This document shows, piece after piece, positions 62,910-64,000 of a stretch of 64,000 bases of DNA. The translations under genes were made by a program, and so were the position numbers. The notes beneath the pieces are model-generated. The model saw only the letters and a list, made by a program, of their open reading frames with translations. It ran no database searches and was not told the DNA's origin. The stretch's first letter is position 1. Each line of letters opens with the position of its first letter. Source of the DNA: Collinsella sp. (GTDB taxonomy: Bacteria > Actinomycetota > Coriobacteriia > Coriobacteriales > Coriobacteriaceae); NCBI GenBank assembly GCA_031292915.1, contig JAUMSH010000056.1, forward strand, positions 1 to 64,000, given 5' to 3'.

Positions 62910-62967
62910 GCTACCGTTCATCGATGGCTTGATGTAAAACACAGTATTTGATTGCATAATGCAATGG

Positions 62968-62993
62968 AGAGGGTCGCTTGCGGCCCTCTTTAT
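62968..62993 (+). terminator. Terminator after the amidohydrolase
   Basis: AGAGGG (62968-62973) pairs with CCCTCT (62984-62989), extended by inner C:G pairs, followed by TTATTG. A modest intrinsic terminator. Confidence 0.7.
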
Positions 62994-63027
62994 TGCTATG
63001 GGGTGCGTCAGTAAGAAGGAGATGACG

Positions 63028-64000
63028 GTGGATCTCAATAGGCTGATTCTGGGCAAGAGCTACAACTCTACCAAGGTCTTTCGTACCGCTCAGCATGTGG
63101 TTCAAGCCATCTTGCTCGGTATTGTCGTTCCGCTGCTTATCCTGCTGCTCATCTGGGATCTAACCGATAATCCCAATCCCGTTCCGGCCGTTGTCGTCAT
63201 TGCCGGCTTGGTCATGCTGTGCTTCTTCTTCTCGTACGTCTTTGTCGTTCCCGACGACCTCACATCGAGCGCAACCGACCGCACGCTCGCCATCGCTTCA
63301 AAAATATTCGCCTACACGTCGCGCGGCCTTACGCCCGAAGCTGCCCTGGGCGCCTCTAAGATCATCCTGTCCGAAACTATCGCCTCTGCCATCTGCTTTA
63401 CCGACGGCAAGCAGGTGCTGGCGAGCTGGGGCGAGGACTCGGCAAAATGCCCCGCGGGCACCCCGGTGGTACTGCGGACTACGCTCAACGTGATCAACAG
63501 CGGTGAGCAAAGCGTGTTCTCGCGCGATGCCTCGACCGAGACGGGTGGCTACTTTCCGCGCCTGCGCGCCGGTATTGTCGCACCGCTTACCGTGCGCGGG
63601 CATTGCGTGGGCACGCTCGAGCTGTATTATCCCCGTCTGAGCAGCATCGATATGCGCCAGACGGCGCTTGCCTCGGGCTTTGCCGACCTCATTTCCACGC
63701 AGCTTGCGAGCTTTGAGCTCGAGCGCCAGGACGAGCTTACGGCCCGCGTTGAGCTTCGTGCCCTGCAGTCGCAGGTCGACCCGCATTTTCTATTCAATAC
63801 CATTAGCACGATCGTGTCGCTCGTTCGAACCGAGCCCGACAAGGCGCGATCGCTGCTGATCGACTTCTCCAACTACTACCGTCAGACGCTTTCTGATTCC
63901 GATACCCTCACAACGCTCGAGCACGAGGTGGAACAGGGCACTCGCTATATCAATCTTATGCAGGCTCGTTATGGCGACGGCCGTCTGCGCGTCTCGGTCG
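63028..64000 (+). CDS. LytS/YehU-type sensor histidine kinase (3' end outside window)
   Basis: A partial gene with 324 codons visible. A GTG start at 63028 is preferred: AAGGAG ends six bases before it, while an in-frame ATG at 63022 touches the box. Two membrane helices lie at about 31-50 and 53-74. A GAF-like sensor region follows (about 95-235, with ASAICFTDGKQVLASWGE). The His_kinase domain begins with LQSQVDPHFLFNTISTIVSL; His253 is the phosphoacceptor. This histidine-kinase family usually pairs with a LytTR response regulator, expected just beyond the window. Confidence 0.88.
   Translation, partial: MDLNRLILGKSYNSTKVFRTAQHVVQAILLGIVVPLLILLLIWDLTDNPNPVPAVVVIAGLVMLCFFFSYVFVVPDDLTSSATDRTLAIASKIFAYTSRGLTPEAALGASKIILSETIASAICFTDGKQVLASWGEDSAKCPAGTPVVLRTTLNVINSGEQSVFSRDASTETGGYFPRLRAGIVAPLTVRGHCVGTLELYYPRLSSIDMRQTALASGFADLISTQLASFELERQDELTARVELRALQSQVDPHFLFNTISTIVSLVRTEPDKARSLLIDFSNYYRQTLSDSDTLTTLEHEVEQGTRYINLMQARYGDGRLRVSV

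Overview
The window looks like the chromosome of a high-GC, anaerobic Gram-positive actinobacterium of the class Coriobacteriia, most likely a gut Collinsella or a close relative. Supporting points are: a pyruvate:ferredoxin oxidoreductase instead of visible pyruvate dehydrogenase genes; a mannose-family PTS operon with its manO (DUF956) companion; an actinobacterial-type Ser/Thr kinase / FHA / PP2C / SEDS / PBP cluster; LPxTG-like surface anchoring; and strong G/C bias at third codon positions. The genus is an inference, since no rRNA gene is present.

Layout. 0.3-12.4 kb: an aconitase-superfamily hydratase, an orphan membrane protein lying between two copies of a multi-hairpin repeat, clpB, an AAA ATPase of the DUF4143 type behind a large palindrome, a membrane-anchored protein, a polytopic membrane protein and a TetR regulator. 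12.5-19.7 kb: a large iron-sulfur/FAD oxidoreductase divergent from TetR, hypA behind a long stem-loop leader, and the mannose-type PTS operon. 19.8-33.3 kb: an integrative mobilizable element inserted in tRNA-Arg(CCT). It is bounded by a 48-bp perfect direct repeat and carries a tyrosine integrase, an excisionase-like protein, MobC and relaxase, a hairpin-rich candidate oriT, a very large LPxTG-like coiled-coil/CAP surface protein resembling enterococcal surface-exclusion proteins, a lipoprotein, a 41-residue membrane peptide with the RNA architecture of a type I toxin, and three head-to-tail metallophosphoesterase genes. 33.5-43.8 kb: a cell-wall/division signalling operon on the minus strand (kinase, fhaA, fhaB, PP2C, a FtsW/RodA-PBP fusion, pknB). 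43.9-52.9 kb: a YcxB-like protein, dnaX, ybaB, recR, and a second kinase/FHA module. 53.3-64 kb: nifJ followed by a 125-nt hairpin, carbamate kinase, a C39-like peptidase, an APC transporter with an amidohydrolase, and the start of a LytS-type sensor kinase cut by the window end.

How the parts work together. nifJ supplies acetyl-CoA and reduced ferredoxin; the Fe-S/FAD oxidoreductase and hypA (hydrogenase nickel insertion) fit the same low-potential electron economy. The PTS feeds sugar. Carbamate kinase, the permease and the amidohydrolase may form a route that makes ATP from a carbamoyl-yielding substrate. The kinase/FHA operon couples peptidoglycan sensing by PASTA domains to a fused glycosyltransferase-transpeptidase.

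The most interesting signals are the candidate type I toxin with a long-range 5'-3' RNA pairing, the surface-exclusion-like protein on a mobilizable element, the SEDS-PBP fusion, the nested att sites at tRNA-Arg, and several families of long intergenic inverted repeats, including a 29-bp perfect one after nifJ and a ~98-nt stem-loop before hypA.
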